This document shows, in pieces, positions 35,985 to 47,240 of a stretch of 64,000 nt of DNA; position 1 is the first letter of the stretch, and every line of letters starts with the position of its first letter. Source of the DNA: Spinacia oleracea (lineage: Eukaryota; Streptophyta; Magnoliopsida; Caryophyllales; Amaranthaceae); assembly GCF_020520425.1 (NCBI RefSeq), contig NC_079491.1:4823143-4887142 (forward strand). Direction: 5' to 3'. The notes under the pieces were generated by a model. It was not told the DNA's origin. It saw only the letters and a list, made by a program, of their open reading frames with translations, and ran no database searches. A program made the translations under genes and the position numbers.

Positions 35985-36593
35985 TTTTTATTATTAGATG
36001 CGAATACAACATTAGTTTACACCATAACTGAGCTTAATCATAGTTTAGGGAAGTTGCTGTCAAAAATCCGTAGCTCTAGCGACAACCACATGTCCATAAT
36101 AGGACTAGACATCGAAAGACACTACTGTCAAGATGACACCAAACACCAACTTGCTGAAAAAGTTGCCATAGTGAAGCTGTGTTTCTTCGACAATTGCTTG
36201 ATTATCCAGTTGTTGCGGATTAATAAACCTATTTGTTCACTGGCCTAGTTCTTCCAAAGACAAGAGCTTACCTTTGTTGCTGTTAAAATGAACAACTGTC
36301 TTAAAGCGTTGAACAGAGATTATGGGATTCAATGCAGGAATGCTTTTGATTTGGGTGAATTGGTTGTAACTGTTAAACAGGATAAAAAACAGACCAATGA
36401 AAAGTTCAAAACATTTGGATTGCAATATTTGACGAATCTATTTACATCGGGTAAAGAATTGTTTTTGTACGTGCTTAAAGGTCCTGCAGCACCTCTAGGA
36501 AGTTGGGGTGCTACTATGTTGTCTTTAGAACAAATTGAAGCAGCTACTCGTGATGCTTACTTGTGCTGCCTTGTTGCGTATTTCTCTTGTTAA
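35985..36593 (+). pseudogene. Captured Werner-type 3'-5' exonuclease gene fragment
   Basis: The frame reads SIIGLDIER (motif I, DxE), EKVAIVKLCFFDNCLIIQLL, FVAVKMNNCLKALNRDYGIQ, FDLGELV (motif II Asp), LGSWGATMLSLEQIE, then ATRDAY (motif III). This order is the DnaQ-like 3'-5' exonuclease domain of plant WRN-exonuclease-like proteins. One in-frame stop (36246-36248) separates the first part from the second. At motif III the expected Tyr four residues before the catalytic Asp is Ala. The coding segment has no intron left, unlike a DNA-level capture of a spliced gene, but many plant genes of this family lack introns. Likely non-functional. Confidence 0.85.
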
Positions 36594-37144
36594 TTACTCC
36601 ATATTTGGGAACTAAAGTGCTTCCTCATGAAATTGTAATCAATCTAGCATTTCTGCTGCTAATAGTTTCAGATGTGTCAGAAATAAAGTGTACTAAAAAT
36701 ATCAGCAACAGATTAAGCATATTCAACACACAAAGAAACATCACTTATCAAACTAGATTAAGCATATTCACCATTCAAAAACATCATAATTATCATATTC
36801 ACCATTCAAAAATAACTTCATATAGTGACAGATATACTGAAACAATATGTAGTATGGATCAAAAACATCATAATTAAGCATATTCGCCATTGTTGCTTGT
36901 ATCACACTTGTAGTATACCCTTTGTGGATTGAGTGTTGTATCGGAGCTACGAATGACAAATTTCCTCCCACGATAACAGATTTTATTTGGGACTCTAACA
37001 TATGTGGACTCATTATGTGTGGATAATGATTTTGAATGATAACTCATGACACAAAATGAGATGAAACTACAACAAAAAAATTTGGTGACTAAATAAACAC
37101 TCAGAACAGGGTTATTTATATTAAAACAATAAGCTACGGCTATT
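36594..37144. other. Pack-MULE interior downstream of the captured gene
   Basis: AT-rich 3' sequence, possibly captured 3' UTR. It contains three short ATTCACCATTCAAAAA-type repeats (about 36716-36815). No gene. Confidence 0.4.
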
Positions 37145-38368
37145 TTTCAATCCCAAAAAACTAGCCGTTGGGCTTTAAAAAGGTAATTTTTACATTTGGG
37201 CATTTGGTGAATTATATTTTAAAACAGGGGTATTTGGTGAAATAAGTTACATTGTAGGGGCATTTGGTGAATTAGAAAAGTAGGCTAACGGCGGACTAAC
37301 GGCGCGTCATTAGTAAGGGTAGTTTGGGTATTATATTAAAGGTGAGGGGCATTTGGTGAATTTCTGAAAGTTGAGGGGCATTTGGTGAATTTCGTGAAAA
37401 TTGAGGGGTATTTCATGAAAAATCCGTAAAAACTATGTTTTGGTAATAAAAATTGCCACTTTATTATTTTATTAAATCTGAAAATAATAACTCTTCTAAT
37501 TAAAATCAACCTCATGAATTCAAATACGAAAAACATCATAATACGGTGTTCATAACCGTTCCCAACAATTTAAATAATCCAAAACAATAATAGTAATTTA
37601 ATAATTTAAAAACGGAATTTGGAAAAGGTTAAAAGTATACGGAGTATGAACAATCAACAACAACAACAACACACACAACACAATTGTGTTGCGTGTGGGC
37701 AGCGGCACAAGGCAGCGGCGACAGGCAAGGATCGGGGCTGGGCTGTGCATGGACGAAAACGAGAGAGGAGAGGAAAAAGTGAAGTGCTGCAGCAGGAATT
37801 TAGAACGCACATAACTTTTAACCTATAACTCGGAATCGATCGATTCTTGATGCAAAGTTCATGAACATTTCGAGATCTACAACTTTAAAGTAGAAACATT
37901 TTTTCTGAAAACGAACGGAAGTAGGAGAAAAACGGCCGAAAAGAAGTTCGACGAAAGAAAGAGGAATTTAGGGTTAGGGTTTTACTTTTAGGTTTAATGA
38001 ATAAAGTGAGATATTTTGAGGGTGAGCACATATATTTATAGGGTTAGGAAACTCAAAGATTGGCTAGGGTTTAGGATTCCCTCTCGGGCTTCATTAAACA
38101 TAAGATGGGCTTGCTTAGTTTGTTTGGACTTGAACTTGGAATTGGATTGGGCTAGATTAATTTAAAATCGTTTTACTTTTGAAACCCAATTAAATTCCCA
38201 ACTTGAAATAATAAATTCGTTTGGTAATTAATTAAAATAATAAATATTCTAATTAATTAAAAATACATTTAAATAATATTTAAATGGGATTTAAATTCTA
38301 AAAATCATAAAAATACTTTATAAATATAATAAAATTTATTTATAAATATAGAAAAATACGAGGTATTA

Positions 38369-38708
38369 CAACTTAGTCAACAAACACAATTTTAATCTTA
38401 ATAAATAAGAATATATATAAGCATTTGAATATTACAAAATGAACATCATCATGCATTCGATCATATGAACCTCGAAAAAAATATAGATCTAAACAATAAA
38501 CAACATTTTAGATCTTTTTTGGGAAAAAAAGTTGGCAAGAAAATTGAGATGTCAACCAAATTTTATTTTAAATCACTTACATATTAACAAAATCAATTTT
38601 AAGAAAAATAAAATATTATACACAACAAAATGAACATTTTATTCTCATAATATGAACATTATAAAGTTCCATAACTTAATAAACAATTATGTATATAATC
38701 TTCATAAT
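38369..38708. other. No gene recognised
   Basis: AT-rich, with recurring AAAATGAACAT and TATGAACAT words that continue after the LINE (39385-39480). This indicates one older unclassified repeat interrupted by the LINE. Confidence 0.4.
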
Positions 38709-38725
38709 AAAATGATATGAACATC

Positions 38726-39384
38726 CAAGCCCCTCCCAATTGCATCCAAGCCCCTCCCAATGGCGGAAAATGTTATGTAACAACCAAGCCCCTCCCAATT
38801 GCATCTTCATTTCATGCATGGTTGGCCATCTTGGGACGGTTGAGTACTTGTGATAACTTACTTAAAATTGGTTTGTATTTTGATCCTTTATGTTGTTTGT
38901 GCTCAAGGGACAATGAGTCCATTTCTCATTTGTTCTTTGCGTGTGAGTTTTCTGGACGTGTTTGGAGTAGTGTCTTGCAGTGTCTTGGAGAGCATAGGCG
39001 GGTGATGGATTGGAATGGTGAATTTCAGTTCATCTTGCAACACAAGACTAACTCTGCAAAACACAACTTGTATCGATTGGCTGTTTCTATCACGATTTAT
39101 TTTCTCTGGCAAGAACGGAACAAGAGGAAGTTTCAGCAGATTTCGAGAACGGATACAGAGATTGTGAGACATTTTCTAGTTATGGCTTACACTAGGTGTT
39201 ATAGTGTAAAGAAACTAGGTGTTGTTGTTCCTTCTTAGTGTTTTTTTGGGTGTTTGCCTGTGGGCTTTCTTGTTTTTTATGAGTTTGTGTTGTGCTGGAC
39301 CTGTTGGTCTTGGCTGTAGTTTGTATGTAGTTTGGACGTTTTCTCGCCTTTTGGTAATAAAATCTACTATTTACCAAAAAAAAA
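38726..39384 (+). mobile_element. 5'-truncated LINE (L1 type) with poly(A) and target duplication
   Basis: Encodes the C-terminal reverse-transcriptase zinc-binding region (HAWLAILGRLSTCDNLL, CCLCSRDNESISHLFFACEF, YFLWQERNKRKF), ending at 39236-39238. A short 3' UTR with AATAAAATC and a poly(A) tail (about 39376-39386) follows. The flanks AATGATATGAACATC (38711-38725; 39385-39399) form a 15-bp target duplication. The 5' junction carries three near-identical copies of a 20-bp CCAAGCCCCTCCCAATTGCA-type piece. The frame is still open, so insertion is recent. Confidence 0.88.
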
Positions 39385-39399
39385 AATGATATGAACATC

Positions 39400-40092
39400 A
39401 GAATCTTACAAAATGAACATAATTATATATAAATATAAACATTTTGAAAAATCTGGATCTGAACATAAAAATTTCTAGATACGATTTTTGAAGAAATTTT
39501 GCAAGAAAATGGAGAGAGAATATGGAGATTCAACCAGAAAATTTCTAAATCACATAAAAATTTATGTGCGCACAAATGTATAACATAAAAGGAAAAATCT
39601 ATTGAGTTATCAAAGACATGCTTCTAATCAACATGTAAATTCAATCAAAAATCACAAAAAAAATAAAAGAAGGAAATTAACAGCAAAAAAAGGAGAAAAT
39701 AAGTTTACCGCTAGTGAATGATAAGGCGCAAATGCAAACGAATTTTCCGATTGACATTGTTACTTGAGAAAAAAATCACGTAAAAATGAGGAGAGAGAAA
39801 CTTTTGGGGTGAGAGAAATTGAGGAGAGAGAAACTTTGAGGGGAGATAAAACAAAAATGAGAGATTTCTGGTTTTTGAAAAATTTATATGCAATTTTTTT
39901 TTAAAGAAAGCACATGCCTATATAGCTTTTTTATTTTCTTTGGGAGGGGGTACACCAATAGATGGCTATACCCTGGTATAGCCATTAGAGATATTACAAT
40001 ATTAGATTATGTGATACGGCTAGCCAAATAAAATGGTCCTTCCCTAAAAAAAAAATGGGCCTAAAACTTAGAGAATCAAGGAGTGATAAATC
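39400..40092. other. No gene recognised
   Basis: AT-rich older repeat. 39940-40000 has ATGGCTATACC and its inverse GGTATAGCCAT, a small palindrome that could be the end of an unclassified element. Confidence 0.4.
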
Positions 40093-40095
40093 TAA

Positions 40096-40863
40096 GGGGG
40101 CGTTTGGTTGGGGCCTGGGGGGTAATAATCAAGGGAATGAGAAGGGGAATAGGAGGATATCATTCCCTTTATTGTTGTTTGTTATGCCTATTTCTTCATT
40201 CCTTTTACCCCTTTTCTTTATTTACTTCACCCCAAAATCCTCTACACTCATACCCCACCCCCTCCACACACTTTTCCGTTCCTTTCCCCCTTCACTTCCC
40301 CACCCCCTCTCTCTCTCATCTAACCCTAGATTTTCAACCCACAACCAGACCACTACCCCCATAGCCGCCGCCGCCGGACCGGTCCACCGCCGCTTTGACT
40401 TCCTGCTCCGGGAGATCCACCACCTCCGTCGCCGCCCGAACTTCACCATTAATGGCTTCACCATCGTCGCTCGAGCTTCACCATTAATGGCGACTTCGAG
40501 CTTCATCCACACAACTCATCATGGCTTTAAATAGTCAAATTAGACCATAAAAACTCCAGATGTAGAGTTTTTATGGTCGAATTAGACCATTATAACCTCA
40601 CATTTGCCCATGAAAATGTGAGAAAAGGAAGGGGAAGGAGGTGGCGGCGAGGGAGAAGAGGCGGCGAGGCCGTCGGTTTCTCTTCTTTGGTTTCTCCTAC
40701 GCTGGGTTTTCTTGATCTGGTTTTTCTGGTTCTCTCCTCTTCATTCTTCTCCACCCTCTTTGTTACCCCCAAACAATATTCTAAATCAAAGGGATTCATT
40801 CCATTCTCTTTCTTTCCCTTTGTTGATTCCATTCCCTTAACCCTCTGCGAACCAAACACTCCC
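40096..40863. mobile_element. PIF/Harbinger-type non-autonomous element
   Basis: The ends GGGGGCGTTTGGTT and the inverse of GGGAGTGTTTGGTT are flanked by the 3-bp duplication TAA (40093-40095; 40864-40866), as for PIF/Harbinger. The interior is GC-rich for this region (40365-40480, with CCGCCG words), perhaps a captured gene piece. A small palindrome lies near 40535-40590 (AATTAGACCATAAAAACTC and inverse). No transposase. The several open frames over it are not convincing genes. Confidence 0.75.
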
Positions 40864-40866
40864 TAA

Positions 40867-41240
40867 TCCTAACACTTATAAAGCTTCATACTTTGATTAC
40901 ACCCAATAGTGCATTTACGTGCATGCCCTTCATTTCATTCTTTGTTTTATTTTGTCTTATTCTTAACAATAGAGCATTTACGGTTTCACCCTTCCATTGC
41001 TATACAAAATGTATTGTTTTATTTGGGTATAATTTCCTATATATTGTACCTTCGAACTATCAATTAAAACGCATATGGTTTCTATTTCCTGTTACATGTA
41101 AATCCAACATCTAACTTTAACATATCATTTCTAACATTTACCATAAATGGTAAGTTCTTAGCTTTTAAGTAACATTTTTACAAAAAAAAATTTGTATACC
41201 TTGGGGGATCGTGCGCGCTAGCGCACGATCCAACAACTAG
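40867..41240 (+). mobile_element. Small Helitron; 3' end clear, 5' end tentative
   Basis: The 3' end has a strong hairpin, GATCGTGCGC with inverse GCGCACGATC (41208-41231), then CAACAACTAG with CTAG at 41237-41240 followed by T. A candidate 5' end TCCTAACACTTATAAAGC starts at 40867 after A, directly next to the PIF element. The 5' call is less sure. Confidence 0.55.
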
Positions 41241-41317
41241 TAAAAATTAAGTGTGTATTCGGAGAGAAGTCTTGCAAAAAATAATTTGCACTGCTTGCTA
41301 ATACTTTTTTTTCGGTT

Positions 41318-41400
41318 TGAGATCCTCTAGTTGTTGAATAACTCTACAATGTAGAGTTGTTGAAATCTCTATCGTCTATTGAAATACCGAGTGTCCGTTT
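41318..41400. mobile_element. Fragment of the 210-bp MITE family
   Basis: GATCCTCTAG followed by ACTCTACAATGTAGAGTTGTTG matches the ends of the element at 16569-16778. The other end was not found. Confidence 0.5.
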
Positions 41401-41683
41401 TGATATCTATTGAAAAAATAAACTTTATAACTAGATTATTGCAAAGTCATTCAACACTAAGTAACAACATTAGCACATGATTTTGACTACATTACTAATT
41501 AAGTTACAGTTTACTCAAATTATACTTTGATTATCCTTTAGGATTTTGAGCTCTTGAAAAAAAAAAAAATTGGGAAAAACTTAAAAAAAAGGTTTATCGG
41601 ATCGTTGTCGGGTACCTAGTATTTGTAAACGATATCCGTAACCATATCCAATAACCGAATTTCGGAACGAGTACCAATTTTTT

Positions 41684-42262
41684 TAGAGCCGGCAATCTCA
41701 ACCGAACCCAATGGATATCCATCCACCCGATGCGAATTATACGGACGGATGATGTATGGATTGAATGACGGGTGGATCGGATATGGATGAAGGTGCATCC
41801 AACCCACCACCCGATCCATCAACCTATTGCATTAGTTGTATGATTTAATTTATCATCATTTACTTTCATAATATATTAATTATTGTAAATAAAACTATAC
41901 TAGACATAAGCGTAACACAAAAAATTGTGTTCCCTTACTAGGATATATAACACAATGATAAATCTAAAGCTTTGTAAAAGTCATGCTATGGTTTTTCAAA
42001 AAGAAAAAATGGTCATGTGTATTATATGTGGACTAATGATTCCTAATTGCAATATGTGTCACTTTAAGTTGTTTTTATATATATTCAAATATATTTAACC
42101 CTATTCACACCCGACCCACCCGAATCACCCGTGGATGATGGATGGATCGAATGTGGATGAAGAATTTTACGGATGATGGATGGGTTGGATGACGGATAAA
42201 ATGTCATAGAAGGATGCGGATTGAGCCTCACCAAATCCAACCTCGATCCATTGCGACCCCTA
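41684..42262. mobile_element. hAT-like non-autonomous element
   Basis: Inverted ends TAGAGCCGGCAATC and TAGGGGTCGCAATGG resemble those at 280-916. The flanks AATTTTTT and ATTTTTTT form a weak 8-bp duplication. The interior is built of GGATGGAT/CATCCACCC words. Outside it, GGATCGTTGTCGGGTAC (41598) and GATACCGGATCGGG (42278) suggest it sits inside a second element of similar make-up. Confidence 0.5.
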
Positions 42263-42479
42263 ATTTTTTTTTAGATCGGATACCGGATCGGGTTTGGGGT
42301 TTTTCGGATAGTTTTACACTTTTACTCGGCCCTATCAGCAGTACGGGTCTCATAAGTCTATAATGAGTGTTGTAAAAAAAAAAAGTCTTTAATGAGTTGT
42401 TTCGGAAGTTTCCTCCTCTGGGCCTGGTCCACAGTATTTTGTGTGGACCGGGTATATTTATGAATTTTATATTTCCCCA

Positions 42480-44176
42480 ACTCCTTTCACAGTCTCACCC
42501 TTCCCATATCCTCCTCGTCGATTCTGAGATTCTCGCTCTAGCTTTCTCTCTCTACTTTGGATTAATTCCACTTTCTCAGGTACGCTTCGATTGCCTTCGT
42601 TGTTCTTCATTAATTGCCTTCGTTGTTGTTTAGAGCTTGATTCAAATTGTTCGGTTGATATTTGTAGGTAATCAGTCCTTTAATTAATTAGTAGATTACG
42701 TTTCATGAATAAACCAAATTTGCAAAAAAGTTAAGGTAGTGTTTGGAAACTTGGAATTCATTTGAAATACATGAATTGAAATCTGGAAGTTGAAATTCTG
42801 AATTTTGAATTACAAATGAAGTGTTTGGGAAACATTATTAAAAAAATGGAAGGTGTTCAATACTCTGTGAAATCCAAGAACATGCACTTCAAACTCAAAT
42901 TAAAATGTGTTAATTCATGGAATTATTTAACTTATCAACAACTGACTGTAAAAAAAAAATCAAAACCAGCTTCGAATTTGGGGAAATCTAAGCACTAAAT
43001 TTTCGAATTTGGAGAAAAACCAAACCCTAACTCTTTGAATTTGGGGGAAAACCAAACCCTAACTCTTTGAATTTGGGGAAACCCAAAACCTAACTATTTG
43101 AATTTGGGGAAAACCAAATTCACGGTGGATTTCAAATGCCAGCCATTCACTATGGATTTCAAATTCTGAAACTGGGCCTGTTTCTTTTAAGTGTTTGAAA
43201 TTAGGCCAAATCCAAATTATTTTAGTTCCCAAACAGGTTATTTGAGCCAATTCCAAACAAGCCATAAAGGATTCGGAACTGTTTGCGTGAATTAGTTTTT
43301 CTTTTGGTATTTTTGATTGAAATTTGAATTGCAAACGTGATATTTGTTTGATAAATTTGCTGTTTTTATATTTTTCTCGAAAATTTAAGAGTAATTACAT
43401 ATGAAGTATTATTGTTAAAGATCTGACCCATGAGTGATTTGTTGGACCAATTTGATTATTTTTAATAGAGATACTAATTAAGGGTATGCTCGTTGTTGTT
43501 TGGTTAACTAGTTATATCAGAATGGGAGAATCGGTGAAACAGTTTATTCCTGAGGTACAAAAGGCAGATAAGAAGGCACCCTTTTGTGTAAAGTTGATCT
43601 GGTCTGTTATTGCGTGGTTAGTAGTTGGGTTGTGCATTCAGATTCCAGTATATGGAATTCACTCCACGGTGTGGGCTGATCCGTTCCCTTGGATGTCTGT
43701 CATCCTTCCTGTTTCCATTCGTAGAATCTTCCTGTATTTTGTAATTGTCTTCCCCCTCGTCATGTCTAAGTTGGTGATGCATCTATTGGTTTGGTTTGAC
43801 ACTATTCAACTTGACATAAATGTCGAAGAGGACCGTGAACTTTGGTAAGTGAAGTATATTGATCTACCACTATATTTGGTTTTGTTATTTCTGAATCTGA
43901 ATCTATATTTATTTATATTTGGTTTGGTTTAATATCTTAATTAGGGATCGTGGACAGAAGTTGTTGGGAATGGCGATAGCGGCTTTTGTGGCTGTAGCAT
44001 ATGTTCTTTGTGGGATGTATGGAAGTATTGGCGAGCTCGGTGATGGCAACACTCTTCTTAAAATGTTTCTATTGTACATGGGTGGAACCATTGTCATCTT
44101 CCGAGAAGACTTTGAAAAGAGTTACGGTCTACAATCTAATGAAATCGCCGCAACCGCGAACTTGGTGGTCAAATAA
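42480..44176 (+). CDS. Short Sec61-alpha-like protein (N-terminal part only), copy B
   Basis: Coding exons are 43522-43844 and 43945-44176 (TTTG/GGGAT at GTAAGT...TTAG), 184 residues. A leader exon ends at 42579 (CTCAG/GTAC), with a UTR intron to 43520, the same plan as copy A. An in-frame ATG at 43486 exists but lies in the predicted intron; 43522 matches the start of copy A. Family words: EVQKADKKAPF, YGIHSTVWADPFPWMSVILP, VEEDRELW, GQKLLGMAI, VLCGMYGSIGELGDGN. The C-terminus differs from copy A and reaches EKSYGLQSNEIAATANLVVK, where Sec61 alpha has GYGLGSGISLFIATNI, then stops. About 290 usual residues, roughly the C-terminal six membrane helices, are absent. A possible TATA box is at about 42448. 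Role unknown; possible pseudogene with an intact frame. Confidence 0.82.
42733..43262. mobile_element. Possible TIR element in the UTR intron of copy B
   Basis: GTGTTTGGAAACTTGGAATT at the left and the inverse of a TTGTTTGGAATTGG word at the right suggest a decayed terminal-repeat element. It contains four copies of a roughly 31-bp AATTTGGGGAAAACC...ACTCTTTG repeat (42972-43107). Target duplication not found. Confidence 0.4.
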
Positions 44177-44889
44177 TTCACAAGGCCAAAATTCTAAGTC
44201 TCGTGATTTTGCTTTTGTTGGTGTGTTCCTGTTGCAACATGTACTTGTGAACAAAAGAAATCATAGAAAAAGAAATTAATGTAATGTAACTAGGAAAATT
44301 TTACTTCTCCCTATCGCATAGGACGTTTATCTTTCGTAATAGGCTATATAAATATATGCATCTTTTTTCACCAACAAAAAGTTAATTTCAAACTTCTCTT
44401 ATAAACATTGCATTATTGCCTTTTTTTTTTTTTTTAATTAACTGGTAATTCTTCTTGTGCGTTGTAATAATAAAATGTCTGGAGTATTGTCAGGCTATCG
44501 TCAATTGGTTTTAGCGTGGAAGCTCCATTTGGTTTAGACATAGACATTTGGAAGCTCCTCTTTCTTGAGGCATAGACATTCAGACCACATTTTTTTTGGG
44601 TGCAATCAGACCCCATATGATGTGATATTAAATTGTTTACCGAGTATAATGTGGTTAATGGAATTTACAATACTATTACAATACGATGCAATACGATGGG
44701 AGGAAGATCAAGATAACTCATACGGGGACTGTGAAACTAAACGAGTGCATAACTTTGAGGAGTGTAATGTTTGTTCCAGAGTTTCAGTTTAACTTGATAT
44801 CTATTACCAAGCTATGTGATGTGGTGATTTGAACAGTGGTTTTCACAAATGATTCATGTCTTATACGGGAGCGGCGTAATGGCTAACCA
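44177..44889. other. 3' flank of Sec61-like copy B
   Basis: Would contain the 3' UTR. A T-run is at 44419-44435. Two TAGACATAGACATT-type words near 44537 and 44571. No gene. Confidence 0.35.
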
Positions 44890-45141
44890 TTTTAATTGAT
44901 TTCTTATTTAATTGAAAGGTAGTTAGTAGTAGGGTATTTTTTTTAATATAGATAGTGGGATGTGGTGGGGGGTCATGAATTTTTTAATGTTTATTTGGGG
45001 TAGTAGGGTTGTTGGTGGGCCCTTAGGTAAGGTGAGAAAATAATAAAGTATTATGTAAAGTTTCCATTTTTAGAAGCGTTTCAAGTAATCCGGGACGGCC
45101 CGATAAAGAAAGCGTTTCAAGTATTCCGGGACGGAGGGAGT
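44890..45141. mobile_element. Stowaway-type MITE remnant
   Basis: The right end reads GTATTCCGGGACGGAGGGAG (45122-45141), followed by TA, with a second partial copy of that end just before it (45078-45110). The left end was not found. The interior matches the element at 24975-25302 in inverse order. Confidence 0.5.
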
Positions 45142-45235
45142 ATCACATTTACTTTTTCAATAAAATAACAATTGATAACCAAACAAGGGAGTATTATTCC
45201 ATTATTTTTCTTTTACTGGTGTTATGCATTTGCTA

Positions 45236-45557
45236 CTCCCTCCGTCTCTTTTTGTTTTTTACGTTTGAAATTTTTCACGTGTTTTAACGATTAATTAATT
45301 TGCATCGAAATTCCTCAATTTTTTTTATTTAAACAAGATAAATTATGTTTATTTATAATGTTTTCACTTTTATCAAAGTTCTGATATTGGAAAATGAGAA
45401 AAATTAATGACCCAATGAATTTAATTGGTTAAAGTAATAATTGGACACTAATTTTGATAGAATACTAAGTCATTTATGTGATAATATAAAAGGAAATGTA
45501 AAACATTTTGAAATACCCAAAAAGGAAAACGTAAAGAACAAAAAGAGACGGAGGAAG
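45236..45557. mobile_element. Stowaway-type MITE
   Basis: Ends CTCCCTCCGTCTCTTTTTGT and the inverse (ACAAAAAGAGACGGAGGAAG), with TA flanks (45234-45235; 45558-45559). Same family as 54158-54515. No coding region. Confidence 0.82.
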
Positions 45558-45589
45558 TAACGAATAACGCTTAGCCGCGCGGGCTTCCT

Positions 45590-47240
45590 CTGTGTTATAC
45601 AGGGTACGTGTTATACGGGGTACGTCTTCCTTGACATTACCAATAGCTTTTGGTAGGTTGAAAAGCAGGCTATATTATGTTTGTGATATTGCTACCGTGA
45701 CAAATCCTCACAATTCTAGTGACATCCTTCATTTAGCAGCCACTTCAATTCAGATATCAATAATGATGCTAGCATAGTTGTTACTTGTTAAGTGTTAGTA
45801 ATAATGCTAAGCTTTGGCACCTTAGAATGGGGCAAATGCATACCTTTTAGTCAGTTGAAAACTTGAAACTTGCTTTTTCTAATTTAAACGTTCAAAAGAG
45901 GCAGATTGTATATGTCAAATATGTCCTAGGGCTAGACAGTGTACGCTTTCCTTTCCTGTCACACTTCTACTACCAAGCATTTTCACTTGGGTTACATGTT
46001 GACATATGGGGTGCTTATAGGCATGCTACTAATAATGGACCAATAGTTGTAAATTTGTTCTCACCGTTGTCGATGATTTTACGAGAAACACTCGGGGGTT
46101 CATTTACTGAAGTTTAAATCATATTCTGTGAATGTTTTGGAAAACTTTGTAACCGATATAGAAAATTAGTTTAATTGCGCTGTGAGCATGATTAGGACGG
46201 ATAATGCAAAAGAGCTTTGTGAATGAGATATTTTAGAATTTTATAAGAAGAAAGATATAGAACATCAAAAGAGTTGTGTTCATACTCCACAAGAAAATGG
46301 GTTAATGAAGAGGAAGCATAGACATTTGTTAGAGATAGCTAGGGCTCTTTTCTTTCAAGCTCAGTTGCCTATATCCAATTTTGGGGCGAATGTGCATTAG
46401 CTACCACACACATTATAAACAGAATGCCTTTGGCTATTTTTAAGAATATTTCACCATAAGAATAACTACATGGTGCGGCCCCTGATACATCTCATTTGAG
46501 GGTATTCGTTTGCCTACGTTATGTTTCCACTCTAAAATTTGGTAGATCAAAGTTTGACCCTAGAGCAGAAGCTTGTGTTTTTCTCAGATATCCCCATGCT
46601 CAAAAGGCTTATAAAGTCTACAATTTGACCACAAACAAAAAGCATACTTCAAGATATGTTGTCTTTTATGAACAAGAATTTCCTTACCATATTATACTTC
46701 CCCTGAAACACAATCCACTTCATCACCTCCTTTCAATTTCTTTATTCCGACCAACAATACTGATCATATCTTCATTGATCCTTTTGAGTCTCAATCAGAT
46801 TCTGATCACTCCGGGCCGTCTACATCTTCTCCACTCTCGTCCACTTCGTCTTCTTCGCCTCACCTGTTTCTTCCTCCTCCACACAACCAACATTTTCTCC
46901 TTGTCCTCAATCTACAATTGATTCTATTTTTGTACCACATTTACATAGACAATCATTTAGACCTCATAAGGCTCCTGGATGGCTAGAATATTATGTTCTC
47001 AATCCTTTAAAGACCAACACTTCTCCCCCAAAATATTGAAGTAATCTAGTTTGCTACACCTATATTCCATCTCATCATAAAGCTTGCATAGCTCATTCGG
47101 CAGAATTCACTAAACCAGGCTCATACACGAAGGCAACTTCCAATCCTAAATGGGTTGATGTCATGCATAAAGAGCTACAAGCATTACCTATCAATCACAC
47201 ATGGGAAGTCGTTCATTTTCCAAAAGAAAAAAGGGCCATA
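45590..47240 (+). mobile_element. Ty1/copia retrotransposon fossil (integrase to start of RT)
   Basis: Pieces of a copia polyprotein lie in the usual order: the region before the integrase and the integrase core (about 45860-46470), the post-integrase linker (46496-46690) and the first part of the reverse transcriptase (about 47080-47240). No LTRs or gag were recognised. The copy is broken in many places (at least five) and cut at the right by CACTA-like sequence. Old. Confidence 0.75.

Larger units (their letters stand above)
35509..37426. mobile_element. Pack-MULE (Mutator-like) carrying an exonuclease gene fragment
   Basis: Long inverted repeats of about 280 bp (35509-35785 and 37145-37426) start CGGATTTTTCATGA. 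They are flanked by a perfect 9-bp duplication TAAAAACTA (35500-35508; 37427-37435), the signature of Mutator-like elements. Between the repeats is a host-type coding segment and no transposase. A solitary end of the same family lies at 27156-27435. Confidence 0.92.
34198..38368 (-). mobile_element. LTR-derived fossil sequence hosting the Pack-MULE
   Basis: On the minus strand a TGTAATACCTCG start at 38368 resembles an LTR end, and GGACATTACA occurs near 35084. No matching target duplication was found for either, so the real limits are uncertain. It was cut by the Pack-MULE (35509-37426), and the solo LTR (31587-34192) lies at its left. Old and broken; no coding part recognised. Confidence 0.4.

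Noticed and set aside
40055-40866. Ser/Pro-rich and Arg/Gly-rich ORFs
   Set aside because: All lie inside a PIF/Harbinger-type element and overlap on both strands; no recognised domain.
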